A DNA stretch of 64,000 bases from Sutcliffiella sp. FSL R7-0096 (GTDB taxonomy: Bacteria; Bacillota; Bacilli; Bacillales; Bacillaceae_I), in assembly GCF_038595065.1 (NCBI RefSeq), contig NZ_CP152003.1:2088001-2152000 (forward strand), read 5' to 3'. Within the stretch, counting starts at the first letter, position 1. Every line of letters starts with the position of its first letter. Both the position numbers and the translations under genes were made by a program. The notes under the pieces were generated by a model. It did no database searches. It saw nothing but the letters and a program-made list of their open reading frames with translations, and had not been told where the DNA came from. Positions 45,692-54,903 of the stretch are shown here, piece after piece.

Positions 45692-46907
45692 TGGGATGTT
45701 ATCTCAAGATGAGATAGATGCGTTGCTTCGAGGAACAGATAACAACAATGATGAGCCCCTCTTTGTTGATCTTAACATAGAAGAATATCTAACTACGATG
45801 GAGCAAGATGCGCTTGGCGAAATAGGAAACATTTCTTTTGGCAGTTCTGCAACGGCCTTATCGACTTTATTAAACCAAAAAGTCGAGATAACGACGCCAA
45901 AAGTTTCTTTAGTGGAAAAAAAGCGGTTGGAAAGCGAGTTTCCTGATCCTTATGTGGCGATTCGGGTCAGTTATACAGAAGGATTTACGGGTTCGAATAT
46001 ATTAGTGGTGGAACAGAGCGATGCAGCAATCATTGCGGATTTGATGCTCGGTGGGACCGGGGAAAGTCCTCAATCGGAATTTGATGAGATCCATTTGAGT
46101 GCAGTACATGAAGCGATGAATCAAATGATGGGTTCTGCCGCAACTTCCATGTCGACCGTATTTGCAAAAAAAATTGATATTTCTCCTCCATCCGTGATGT
46201 TGCTTGATTTTAAAGGTGGCGAGGGTGCAACGGAAATGCCACAGGATGAATTATTGATAAAAGTCGCTTTTTCAATAAAAATCGGGAAGTTGATCGACTC
46301 TTCCATTATGCAGATACTTCCCTACCCATTTGCCAAAAATCTGGTGGAGGAGCTTTTGTACCGGGATGACAATTCAGCTGAACCGGCAAGTGCTGAACCA
46401 GAAGCGAAAATAGAGGAAAATCATGCTCCTGTTCATACTTTTGAGGAGCAGCATGCAGCACCACCACAATCTTCTTTCTTTCATGAAGAAGAGGCATTGG
46501 TGCATGCAGGAGCACCGCAAAGGGAACCTGCCTATGCAGGAGGGGGACAAACAAGGTCCAATGCTCCCGCTAGGCCGCAGCAGCCTGTTAATGTTCAGCC
46601 AGCAGTCTTCTCGAATTTCGAAACGACAGCAGTGGAAGAGGCTGAACCGAATAATTTAAACATGCTTCTGGACATCCCACTGCAAGTCACTGTGGAACTT
46701 GGAAGAACAAAGCGCTCAGTCAAAGACATTCTGGAATTGTCGACAGGTTCTATTATTGAACTGGACAAACTTGCAGGGGAACCGGTGGATATTCTTGTTA
46801 ACAACAAACTGATCGCTCAAGGCGAAGTGGTGGTCATTGATGAGAGTTTTGGAGTAAGAGTAACAGATATTGTAAGTCAAACAGACAGAATCAGAAAACT
46901 TCGATAG
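45681..46907 (+). CDS. fliY: Flagellar motor switch phosphatase FliY
   Basis: 408 residues. C-ring protein that replaces FliN and dephosphorylates CheY-P. It has the N-terminal CheY-binding peptide LSQDEIDALLRG and a CheC-like domain with two active motifs (DALGEIGN, SAVHEAMN). A Pro/Ala/Gln-rich linker covers about 230-310. The FliN-type SpoA domain at the end carries LDIPLQVTVELGRTKRSVKD. Among three in-frame ATGs (45675, 45681, 45684), 45681 has the best spacing to AAGGAGGG. Confidence 0.95.
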   Translation: MMSDGMLSQDEIDALLRGTDNNNDEPLFVDLNIEEYLTTMEQDALGEIGNISFGSSATALSTLLNQKVEITTPKVSLVEKKRLESEFPDPYVAIRVSYTEGFTGSNILVVEQSDAAIIADLMLGGTGESPQSEFDEIHLSAVHEAMNQMMGSAATSMSTVFAKKIDISPPSVMLLDFKGGEGATEMPQDELLIKVAFSIKIGKLIDSSIMQILPYPFAKNLVEELLYRDDNSAEPASAEPEAKIEENHAPVHTFEEQHAAPPQSSFFHEEEALVHAGAPQREPAYAGGGQTRSNAPARPQQPVNVQPAVFSNFETTAVEEAEPNNLNMLLDIPLQVTVELGRTKRSVKDILELSTGSIIELDKLAGEPVDILVNNKLIAQGEVVVIDESFGVRVTDIVSQTDRIRKLR

Positions 46908-46925
46908 ATCCTAGGAGGAAACGAC

Positions 46926-47288
46926 ATGAGTAAAAGAATTTTAATTGTGGACGATGCGGCATTTATGAGAATGATGATCAAGGATATCTTGACGAAGAAT
47001 GGATATGACGTAGTGGGCGAGGCAGCGGATGGGGTCCAAGCTGTGGAGAAATATAAAGAACATCACCCTGATCTTGTCACCATGGACATCACTATGCCCG
47101 AGATGGACGGGATAACCGCGTTGAAAGAAATAAAGAGCATTAATCCAAATGCGAAAGTCATCATGTGTTCAGCGATGGGCCAGCAGGCAATGGTCATTGA
47201 TGCAATCCAGGCAGGTGCGAAAGATTTCATCGTCAAACCGTTTCAAGCGGACCGGGTGATTGAAGCTATCCACAAAACTCTGTCGTAG
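46926..47288 (+). CDS. cheY: Chemotaxis response regulator CheY
   Basis: 120 residues, a single receiver domain. Phosphoacceptor Asp54 (VTMDITMPEMDG), acidic pair Asp9/Asp10, Ser at MCSAMG and Lys at FIVKPF. CheY-P binds FliM and FliY and in Bacillus promotes counter-clockwise rotation (smooth swimming). The ATG follows AGGAGGAAACGAC. Confidence 0.97.
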   Translation: MSKRILIVDDAAFMRMMIKDILTKNGYDVVGEAADGVQAVEKYKEHHPDLVTMDITMPEMDGITALKEIKSINPNAKVIMCSAMGQQAMVIDAIQAGAKDFIVKPFQADRVIEAIHKTLS

Positions 47289-47299
47289 AGGTGTCTGTT

Positions 47300-47980
47300 T
47301 TGTATGCTACCAAGATATTGCGTATTTTAATTGTGGTCGCCATTCTGTTCATCTTGCCTTCCCATGGTTTTGCTAACAAGAACGTTCAGAAAGAGGGCAT
47401 CGACGACAGTGTCTTCAATCAGTTTCAAGATCCAACGGGACAATCAGAACAACCGGCAGGGCAATTGGAAACACCTTCGGCTGAACAACAGGATGTTATG
47501 GACCATAAACCGCCATCCGTTTCTATTTTTGATTTTATTAAAATGATGTTCGCACTGCTCTTTGTATTGGCCTTACTATACGGAGCTTTGAAACTTATAA
47601 ATAGCAAAAATAGAGTAGGAAATGGCAGATCAGTTGAAAACATCGGAGGGACAAACCTCGGAAATAATAAATCCCTTCAACTTGTTAAGGTTGGAAACAG
47701 TATATTGGTAGTCGGAGTGGGGGACTCTATCAATCTTTTGAAAGAAATTACGGATGAGGAGGAAAGAGAGCAACTCTTACAGTCCTATCAAGATCGGGCT
47801 GATAGCGTGACTCTTCGTTCAGATAAGTTAACAGGGTGGATCCAGAAATTAAGAGAAGCAAAGAAATCAAAGAATCAATCGGGTTTCTCCGTGCTTTTAC
47901 AAGATCAGCTAGGTCAACTATCAAAAGATAGGAAAAAGAAAATGGATCAACTGGATAATAATAAGGGGTTCGGACGATGA
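47300..47980 (+). CDS. fliZ: Flagellar biosynthesis protein FliO/FliZ
   Basis: 226 residues from the TTG at 47300, which is seven bases after AGAGGTG; a GTG at 47291 in that site is the alternative. It has an N-terminal signal or membrane segment (ILRILIVVAILFILPSHGFA), a Gln/Glu-rich linker and a second membrane segment (IKMMFALLFVLALLYGALKL). A FliO-type cytoplasmic domain follows (GNSILVVGVGDSINLLKEI). Helps assemble FliP in the export gate. The stop overlaps fliP by 4 bases. Confidence 0.92.
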   Translation: MYATKILRILIVVAILFILPSHGFANKNVQKEGIDDSVFNQFQDPTGQSEQPAGQLETPSAEQQDVMDHKPPSVSIFDFIKMMFALLFVLALLYGALKLINSKNRVGNGRSVENIGGTNLGNNKSLQLVKVGNSILVVGVGDSINLLKEITDEEEREQLLQSYQDRADSVTLRSDKLTGWIQKLREAKKSKNQSGFSVLLQDQLGQLSKDRKKKMDQLDNNKGFGR

Positions 47981-48642
47981 CGGAATTCATGGACATATTT
48001 AGTGGAAATGATGCCTCTACCGTATCTACATCTGTACAGCTTCTTTTATTGTTGACTGTTTTCTCCCTGGCACCTGCCATCCTGATTTTGATGACAAGTT
48101 TTACAAGGATTATTATTGTTCTTTCGTTTGTGAGGACGTCCCTTGCGACACAATCTATGCCTCCAAATCAGGTCCTGATTGGATTGGCATTGTTTTTGAC
48201 ATTTTTTATCATGGCACCAACCTTTGCACAAGTAAATGACCAGGCCCTTCAACCTCTATTCAACGAGGAGATTACGTTGGATGAGGCATATGAGCGGGCA
48301 AGTATCCCTATGAAGGAATTCATGAGCAAGCATACACGGCAAAAGGACCTAGCGCTCTTCCTTGATTATGCACAAATGGAGAGGCCGGAAAGCATAGAAG
48401 ATATTCCGCTGACTGTCCTGGTTCCCGCATTTGCCATCAGTGAATTGAAAACAGCTTTTCAGATCGGATTCATGATCTTTATCCCTTTTCTAGTGATTGA
48501 TATGGTCGTGGCAAGTGTGCTGATGAGTATGGGGATGATGATGCTTCCGCCAGTCATGATTTCCTTGCCGTTCAAGATACTGTTGTTCGTCTTGGTGGAT
48601 GGTTGGTATCTGATTGTAAAATCTTTATTGCAGACATTTTGA
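47977..48642 (+). CDS. fliP: Flagellar export protein FliP
   Basis: 221 residues, equal to B. subtilis. Core of the FliPQR export gate. Four membrane segments, with the family signatures SFTRIIIVLSFVRTSLATQS and PPNQVLIGLALFLTFF, and the C-terminal MGMMMLPPVMISLPFKILLF. ATG within the end of fliZ (ATGA). Confidence 0.97.
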   Translation: MTEFMDIFSGNDASTVSTSVQLLLLLTVFSLAPAILILMTSFTRIIIVLSFVRTSLATQSMPPNQVLIGLALFLTFFIMAPTFAQVNDQALQPLFNEEITLDEAYERASIPMKEFMSKHTRQKDLALFLDYAQMERPESIEDIPLTVLVPAFAISELKTAFQIGFMIFIPFLVIDMVVASVLMSMGMMMLPPVMISLPFKILLFVLVDGWYLIVKSLLQTF

Positions 48643-48655
48643 ATGAGGTGTAAAA

Positions 48656-48925
48656 ATGAGCCCGGAATTTGTTATATCAATGGCAGAACGAGGAGTATTC
48701 ACCATCCTTTTAATAAGTGCACCTCTTCTGGTACTGGCTTTAGTTGTGGGCTTAATCGTCAGTATTTTTCAAGCGACAACCCAGATTCAAGAGCAGACCC
48801 TTGCTTTTATTCCGAAGATAGTGGCAGTGTTGGTGGGATTGGTCGTTTTTGGTCCGTGGATGTTGTCCAATATGCTTTCTTACGCATTGGAAATATTCAA
48901 TAACATTCATCGCTTTGTGAGTTAG
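48656..48925 (+). CDS. fliQ: Flagellar export protein FliQ
   Basis: 89 residues, two membrane helices (about 17-38 and 52-72). Gate subunit with FliP and FliR; ATTQIQEQTLAFIPKI is the conserved loop. The ATG follows GAGGTGTAAAA. fliR starts 4 bases after the stop. Confidence 0.97.
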   Translation: MSPEFVISMAERGVFTILLISAPLLVLALVVGLIVSIFQATTQIQEQTLAFIPKIVAVLVGLVVFGPWMLSNMLSYALEIFNNIHRFVS

Positions 48926-48929
48926 GCAG

Positions 48930-49706
48930 ATGATAGAATGGTTGAACTATTTTCCCGCATTTTTATTGGTTTTAACGAGAGTGACTGCTTTTTTCGTGAC
49001 GCTCCCTCTCTTTTCTTATCGGAATGTCCCTTCTACTTTTAAAGTGGGTTTTGGATTTTTCTTTGCACTTGTTATGTCCTTTTCAATGGATCTTCCGATT
49101 ATCGGAATTGATGGTGCGTATATCCTCCTTGTATTGAAAGAGCTAATGGTCGGATTGTTGATTGGCCTGGTCGCTTACATGGTGCTGGCAGCAATCCAGA
49201 TTGCTGGAGGCTTCATCGACTTTCAGATGGGTTTTGCTATTGCCAATGTCATTGATCCGCAAACAGGAGTGCAAAGTCCCATCATCGGACAATTCTTTTA
49301 CATGTTTGCGATGTTGCTGCTATTGGCGGTGAATGGCCATCACATGATGTTGGATGGAATATTTTTCAGTTATGAACTAATATCCCTTACACAGGCATGG
49401 ATTCCCATTGGGGATGCGGGAGTATTCGAGCTTGTGTTGACGACGGTCAATAGGATGTTCATCATTGCCTTGCAACTTGCCATACCAATTGTCGGTGTCC
49501 TCTTTCTGGTGGACGTGGCACTTGGCATCGTTGCACGGACAGTTCCACAGCTTAACGTTTTTGTTGTCGGGCTACCTTTGAAAATTGGTGTAAGCTTTAT
49601 CACCATCATCTTTTCGCTGACGATATTATTTACGCTTTTTTATAAGCTGTTTGAACTGATGCTTCATACGATGAGAGGTTTAATGGAATTGCTTGGAGGT
49701 TTCTAG
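48930..49706 (+). CDS. fliR: Flagellar export protein FliR
   Basis: 258 residues, about six membrane segments. Third gate subunit. Family motifs FPAFLLVLTRVTAFFVTLPL near the start and GFIDFQMGFAIANVIDPQTG in the middle. One base separates its stop from the flhB start. Confidence 0.96.
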   Translation: MIEWLNYFPAFLLVLTRVTAFFVTLPLFSYRNVPSTFKVGFGFFFALVMSFSMDLPIIGIDGAYILLVLKELMVGLLIGLVAYMVLAAIQIAGGFIDFQMGFAIANVIDPQTGVQSPIIGQFFYMFAMLLLLAVNGHHMMLDGIFFSYELISLTQAWIPIGDAGVFELVLTTVNRMFIIALQLAIPIVGVLFLVDVALGIVARTVPQLNVFVVGLPLKIGVSFITIIFSLTILFTLFYKLFELMLHTMRGLMELLGGF

Positions 49707-49707
49707 G

Positions 49708-50796
49708 ATGGCCCAATGGGTGAGGTTGGATTTACAATATTTCAGTGGTGAAAAAACAGAGAAAGCCACACCGAAAAAAAGGCAGGATACCAGAAAGAAG
49801 GGCCAGGTTGCAAAAAGTGCGGATGTTAATACCTCATTTGTGTTAATAGCCGTATTTCTGTGCCTGTTGGCTATCGGACCATGGATGAAAGATCAAATCA
49901 CGACCTTGTTTGTTCAATCCTTCCAGATCTACATGCTAGAGGAAGTGACCATCGATAGGGTGCATACGATTTACTTGGAACTGATCATGCAACTGATTTG
50001 GGTAATCGGCCCGATAATGCTTGCCGCCATGTTAGGAGCAATCATTTCCAACTATCTGCAGGTAGGGCCCTTATTTTCAACAGAAGCCATACATATGAAA
50101 CTCAACAAACTCGACCCTATACAAGGATTTAAACGAATCTATTCGGTCCGGGCCATTGTTGAATTTGTGAAGTCGATGTTGAAAATTGTGTTTGTCGGAG
50201 TAATCACTTTTTCGATTTTATGGTTCAGCCTAGAAGATGTTCTTCTTCTTTCTCAAAAGAACCTTCACGAAGCGTTCGCTTTTTTAGGGACATTGACGGT
50301 TCGGATGGGACTTTTTGCAGGTGGAGCATTATTGTTTTTATCCATTTTTGATTACTTTTATCAAAAATATGATTATGAGAAAAACATCCGAATGTCCAAA
50401 CATGATGTAAAAGACGAATATAAAAAAGCGGAAGGGGACCCGCTCATCAAATCCAAAATAAAACAGAAACAGCGTGAAATGGCCATGCAGAGAATGATGC
50501 AGGACGTACCCCAGGCCGATGTCATCATAACTAATCCCACCCATTATGCCATTGCATTGAAATATGATGCAGAAAAGGGAGACGCTCCGATTGTGCTTGC
50601 AAAAGGTGTAGATTTCATTGCGAAGAAAATCAGGGAAAAAGCAATGGAGCATGATGTTGTTACAGTGGAGAACAAGCCGCTTGCCAGGGCGCTTTATAGC
50701 CAGGCTGATATAGGCGACGCCATTCCGGAAGAGTTCTTCCAGGCGGTTGCAGAGATTTTGGCATATGTCTATCGGTTACAGAATCAAGTGAAATGA
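49708..50796 (+). CDS. flhB: Flagellar export switch protein FlhB
   Basis: 362 residues (B. subtilis 360). Four membrane helices and a cytoplasmic domain that self-cleaves at Asn276-Pro277 within NPTH, switching export from hook to filament. The N-terminal GEKTEKATPKKRQDTRKKGQ is diagnostic. The ATG at 49708 is seven bases after GGAGGT; an upstream in-frame start at 49693 precedes this site. Its C-terminal domain is paralogous to YlqH (22083-22370). Confidence 0.96.
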   Translation: MAQWVRLDLQYFSGEKTEKATPKKRQDTRKKGQVAKSADVNTSFVLIAVFLCLLAIGPWMKDQITTLFVQSFQIYMLEEVTIDRVHTIYLELIMQLIWVIGPIMLAAMLGAIISNYLQVGPLFSTEAIHMKLNKLDPIQGFKRIYSVRAIVEFVKSMLKIVFVGVITFSILWFSLEDVLLLSQKNLHEAFAFLGTLTVRMGLFAGGALLFLSIFDYFYQKYDYEKNIRMSKHDVKDEYKKAEGDPLIKSKIKQKQREMAMQRMMQDVPQADVIITNPTHYAIALKYDAEKGDAPIVLAKGVDFIAKKIREKAMEHDVVTVENKPLARALYSQADIGDAIPEEFFQAVAEILAYVYRLQNQVK

Positions 50797-50825
50797 TGGG
50801 GAAAGAAAAGGAGAGATAGTAGACT

Positions 50826-52865
50826 ATGTCAGCCAGAGATTTATCCGTATTACTTAGTGTCATCCTTATTATTGCCATGCTTATTATTCCTTTTTATCCT
50901 TGGATGCTAAGTATTTTTATCATTATTAATATCTCCCTTGCTTTGATTGTCCTTTTGACAACCATGAATATACAGGAGCCGTTGCAATTCGCCATCTTCC
51001 CATCTTTACTTTTATTACTGACATTGTACCGATTAGGTCTAAACGTTTCTACGACAAGATCCATTCTTAGTGAAGGTACGGCGGGTACTGTTGTAGAAAC
51101 GTTTGGGACATTTGTGGTTGGCGGAAATGTGGTAGTGGGACTTGTAGTCTTTATCATATTGGTGGTTATTCAATTCGTGGTTATTACCAAGGGTGCTGAA
51201 CGTGTTTCGGAAGTCGCAGCCCGCTTTACCTTGGATGCTATGCCAGGGAAACAAATGAGTATCGATGCAGACCTTAACGCAGGAATGATTTCCGAACAAG
51301 TTGCAAAAGAAAGGCGCGAAAAGATTGCCAAAGAAGCAGACTTCTACGGAGCGATGGATGGTGCCAGTAAATTTGTAAAAGGCGATGCCATCGCAGGTAT
51401 CATCATCGTGTTCATCAATGTCATTTTCGGAATTGTCATTGGTATGGCACAAATGGGTTTAAGCTTTGCGGAGTCCGCTCAAAAGTTTACCCTTCTGACA
51501 GTTGGTGACGGTATTGTCTCCCAGATTCCAGCTTTATTGATAGCGACAGCAACAGGTATCGTCGTTACAAGAGCAGCTTCAGAGGGTAATCTTGGTGGGG
51601 ATATCACGAAACAGTTATTCGCTTATCCACAAATGCTCTATGTAGCAGGGATTACCATCTTGTTATTGGGAATTGCGACCCCTATCGGTCCGTTGCTCAC
51701 CGCACCGGTTGCTGCTCTCATCATTGTCGGAGGGTATTTGATCGGCAAGAAGCAAAAAGAGGATGTTTATATAGAAGAGGAAACGGAGGAAGAAGTGGTA
51801 ACCGACGAACTCCGCAGTCCAGATAGTGTAGTGAACTTATTATCGGTAGATCCTGTTGAATTTGAATTTGGCTATGGCTTGATCCCTTTGGCTGACTCCA
51901 AACAAGGAGGCGATCTGCTTGACAGGATTGTCATGATCAGGCGTCAACTTGCCCTTGAGCTTGGATTGGTCATTCCGGTCGTCCGCATCCGGGATAATAT
52001 TCAGCTTCAGCCCAATGAATACCGGTTGAAAATCAAAGGCAATGAAGTAGCAAGAGGGGAACTGCTCCTCGACCACTACTTGGCGATGAGCCCTGGGATG
52101 GAGGAAGATAGCATCGAGGGGATCGATACGATTGAACCTTCCTTTGGGTTGCCTGCAAAGTGGATAAGTGATGATATGAAAGACGAAGCGGAGATGTATG
52201 GATATACAGTGGTTGATCCTCCTTCTGTCGTTTCCACACATATCACCGAAAAAATGAAACAGCATGCATTTGAACTCCTTGGAAGACAAGAAACAAAGCA
52301 GTTGGTAGATCATCTGAAAGAAAGCACCCCCATCCTTGTGGAGGAAGTTACACCATCGCCTCTATCTATCGGGGACGTTCAAAAAGTGCTTGCCAAGCTG
52401 TTGAAAGAAAATGTATCAATACGAAATCTACCTATCATCTTTGAGACATTAGCAGACTATGGAAAAATGTCAGCGGATACCGATCTGTTGACAGAGTACG
52501 TGCGGCAGGCTCTAAGTAAACAAATCACCAATCAGTATGTGGTAGGAAATGAATCCTTTAAAGTGGTTACTTTATCAGGAAGAGTGGAAAAGCTTATCGC
52601 AGATCATATCCAGCAAACGGAACATGGGAATTTCCTATCCCTTGATCCGAACATATCCATGGAAATTGTCCAAAAGGTGGGAGAACAAATGGAACAGTTT
52701 TCTGTATATGAACAGACACCGATTCTTTTATGTTCCCCAGCGGTGAGGATGTATGTGAAGCAGTTACTAGAAAGGTATTTACCGCAATTGCCGGTTCTTT
52801 CCTACAATGAATTGGAAGCGAGTATAGAAGTGCAGAGCATAGGGGTGGTGAACGTGGAAGGATGA
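50826..52865 (+). CDS. flhA: Flagellar export protein FlhA
   Basis: 679 residues (B. subtilis 677). The N-terminal half has about eight membrane helices and forms the export gate with FlhB. The FHIPEP-type motif is seen in RFTLDAMPGKQMSIDADLNA. The C-terminal half (from about 330) is the cytosolic docking domain for chaperones and FliI. The stop overlaps flhF by 4 bases (ATGA). Confidence 0.97.
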   Translation: MSARDLSVLLSVILIIAMLIIPFYPWMLSIFIIINISLALIVLLTTMNIQEPLQFAIFPSLLLLLTLYRLGLNVSTTRSILSEGTAGTVVETFGTFVVGGNVVVGLVVFIILVVIQFVVITKGAERVSEVAARFTLDAMPGKQMSIDADLNAGMISEQVAKERREKIAKEADFYGAMDGASKFVKGDAIAGIIIVFINVIFGIVIGMAQMGLSFAESAQKFTLLTVGDGIVSQIPALLIATATGIVVTRAASEGNLGGDITKQLFAYPQMLYVAGITILLLGIATPIGPLLTAPVAALIIVGGYLIGKKQKEDVYIEEETEEEVVTDELRSPDSVVNLLSVDPVEFEFGYGLIPLADSKQGGDLLDRIVMIRRQLALELGLVIPVVRIRDNIQLQPNEYRLKIKGNEVARGELLLDHYLAMSPGMEEDSIEGIDTIEPSFGLPAKWISDDMKDEAEMYGYTVVDPPSVVSTHITEKMKQHAFELLGRQETKQLVDHLKESTPILVEEVTPSPLSIGDVQKVLAKLLKENVSIRNLPIIFETLADYGKMSADTDLLTEYVRQALSKQITNQYVVGNESFKVVTLSGRVEKLIADHIQQTEHGNFLSLDPNISMEIVQKVGEQMEQFSVYEQTPILLCSPAVRMYVKQLLERYLPQLPVLSYNELEASIEVQSIGVVNVEG

Positions 52866-54010
52866 AGGTGAAAAAATATAAAGCAGAAAATATGCAAGAA
52901 GCCATGCAGCTGGTTCGTCTCGAACTTGGGGATGAAGCGGTCATCCTAAATTCCAAAGCAGTCAAGACTACTAAATTCTTCGGTCTTCTTTCTAAAAAAA
53001 GTGTTGAAGTAATCGCGGCTGTTGATGAGGATGTATCTAAGTCAACTGTGAAAATAAGAAACAATGAATCTCAACATTTCAAAACGGATCAAAAATCTCC
53101 GATTAGCAATGATAGAACCCATTCAACATTAACTCAGGATCAATTGCTGGAGGATATCATGGATATGAAAAAAATGATGAAAAGCATGACCAAGGGACAT
53201 CATAGGGACCCGTCCCTTCCGCCTTTATTTTATGAGCTGGAAGAAAGGGTGGCGCAAAGCGATATTGGAGCTGCCTATGCGGAAGAAATCATGGAAAGAG
53301 TCTACCAAAGCTGGCTAAAGCACAAATCGTCTGATAAACGATCGATGCTCGAACTTCTGGAACATGAACTACTTTTTTCATTAGAGGGAATCACCTTCGA
53401 GGAAGACCCATATAAAAAGAAATTTGTTTGTCTGGTCGGTCCGACAGGTGTGGGGAAAACGACAACTCTGGCAAAGCTTGCAGCGAATGCCGCACTTAAG
53501 CATGGGAAATCAATCGGCTTCATCACCACAGATACCTACCGGATTGCGGCGATCGAGCAATTGAAAACGTATGCCAATATATTGGAAGCACCAATAGAAG
53601 TTTGTTACTCTGCCGAGGATTTTAAACTGGCTAAATCTAAACTGTCCAACCTGGATGTCATATTTATTGATACTGCCGGTCGAAATTTTTTAAATGGGGC
53701 CTATGTTGAAGAATTAAAGCAAGTACTGGACTTCCAAGAGGAAATGAAAACGTATCTTGTATTGTCACTTACATCTAAAGTGGAAGATATGAAGCAAATC
53801 ACGGAGCAATTCTGGAGTGTGGGGATTCATCAATTCATTTTCACAAAAAAAGATGAAACAACTTCCTGTGGTGCTATGTACGGGCTTTCAAGAGCATATA
53901 AAAAGGGGACGGCATTTGTGACAGACGGACAAAATGTGCCGGAAGATCTTATTCCATTTACGAGCGAACAGTTGATAAGTGCTGTTATTGAGGAAATCAA
54001 TAATGAATGA
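52862..54010 (+). CDS. flhF: Flagellar SRP-like GTPase FlhF
   Basis: 382 residues (B. subtilis 366). Third SRP-family GTPase of the window beside Ffh and FtsY; sets flagellar position and number together with FlhG. A basic B domain comes first (MKVKKYKAENMQEAMQLVR). The N and G domains follow, with P-loop [17 protein letters not shown] and TKKDETTSCG. Overlaps flhG by 8 bases. Confidence 0.96.
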   Translation: MKVKKYKAENMQEAMQLVRLELGDEAVILNSKAVKTTKFFGLLSKKSVEVIAAVDEDVSKSTVKIRNNESQHFKTDQKSPISNDRTHSTLTQDQLLEDIMDMKKMMKSMTKGHHRDPSLPPLFYELEERVAQSDIGAAYAEEIMERVYQSWLKHKSSDKRSMLELLEHELLFSLEGITFEEDPYKKKFVCLVGPTGVGKTTTLAKLAANAALKHGKSIGFITTDTYRIAAIEQLKTYANILEAPIEVCYSAEDFKLAKSKLSNLDVIFIDTAGRNFLNGAYVEELKQVLDFQEEMKTYLVLSLTSKVEDMKQITEQFWSVGIHQFIFTKKDETTSCGAMYGLSRAYKKGTAFVTDGQNVPEDLIPFTSEQLISAVIEEINNE

Positions 54011-54878
54011 TCAAGCAAGTCTATTAAGAGAACAAGTGATCCGATCGAGGGAAAGAAAGCTCTCCACAATCAAAAATGAAGCAAAGGCGATTGCAGTCAT
54101 GAGTGGAAAAGGCGGGGTGGGGAAATCTAATTTTTCCCTTAATTTCTCTTTGACTCTTCAGAAAAAAGGACACAAGGTCCTTCTATTTGATATGGATATC
54201 GGCATGGCCAACATTGATATTTTATTGGGCAACACACAAAGGCATAGCATCATCCATCTTTTTGAACCTGGTTTATCCATGGATGAAATTATTCAAAATG
54301 GACCGGAAGGCCTTGATTATATTGCAGGGGGATCGGGATTGAATGATATTTTCCATTTCGATGAGCGGAAGCGGAATCACTTTCTTTCCCAACTCCAAGA
54401 GCTTTCCTTCCGATATGACTATATTATTTTTGATATGGGAGCGGGCATTACAACAGAAAGTCTTCAACTGATCTTAGCTTGTAATGAAATCATTCTTGTA
54501 ACATTATGTGAGCCTACTGCGATGACAGATGCCTACTCTGCCCTGAAATTTGTCCACCACCATAATCAAGACATCCCTTTTCAACTGGTCATCAATCGAG
54601 CTTTAAATACCAAACATGCCAATAAGACTGCCGGCAGGCTTCAGTCCGTTACCCAGCAATTTCTGAAAAGGGACCTTTTCCACTTAGGATCTTTGCCGGA
54701 CGATAAATATGTCACCAAGGCAGTCATGGAACAGGCGCCTTTTGTCATCAAATATCCGACATGCCAGGCAAGCAGAGGGCTTGAGGAAATAGCTACCCGT
54801 TATTTGAATGAAGGCAACTCTTCTGACACCAAGAACACTTACACATTTATGTATAAGCTGCGTGGCTTGTTTCGTTAG
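54003..54878 (+). CDS. flhG: Flagellar number regulator FlhG (YlxH), MinD-like ATPase
   Basis: 291 residues. Activates the FlhF GTPase and limits flagellar number. The N-terminal DQASLLREQVIRSRE segment resembles the conserved activator region that stimulates FlhF. The deviant Walker A AVMSGKGGVGKSN and the DMDIGMANIDILLG motif define the MinD/ParA class. The ATG at 54003 lies inside the end of flhF. Confidence 0.95.
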   Translation: MNDQASLLREQVIRSRERKLSTIKNEAKAIAVMSGKGGVGKSNFSLNFSLTLQKKGHKVLLFDMDIGMANIDILLGNTQRHSIIHLFEPGLSMDEIIQNGPEGLDYIAGGSGLNDIFHFDERKRNHFLSQLQELSFRYDYIIFDMGAGITTESLQLILACNEIILVTLCEPTAMTDAYSALKFVHHHNQDIPFQLVINRALNTKHANKTAGRLQSVTQQFLKRDLFHLGSLPDDKYVTKAVMEQAPFVIKYPTCQASRGLEEIATRYLNEGNSSDTKNTYTFMYKLRGLFR

Positions 54879-54903
54879 CTTCTAGGAGAGGAGAACGTTT
54901 ACG

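Noticed and set aside
48643-48903. 86-codon plus-strand open frame overlapping fliQ
   Set aside because: Out-of-frame shadow; fliQ in the neighbouring frame has the correct length, start site and membrane helices.
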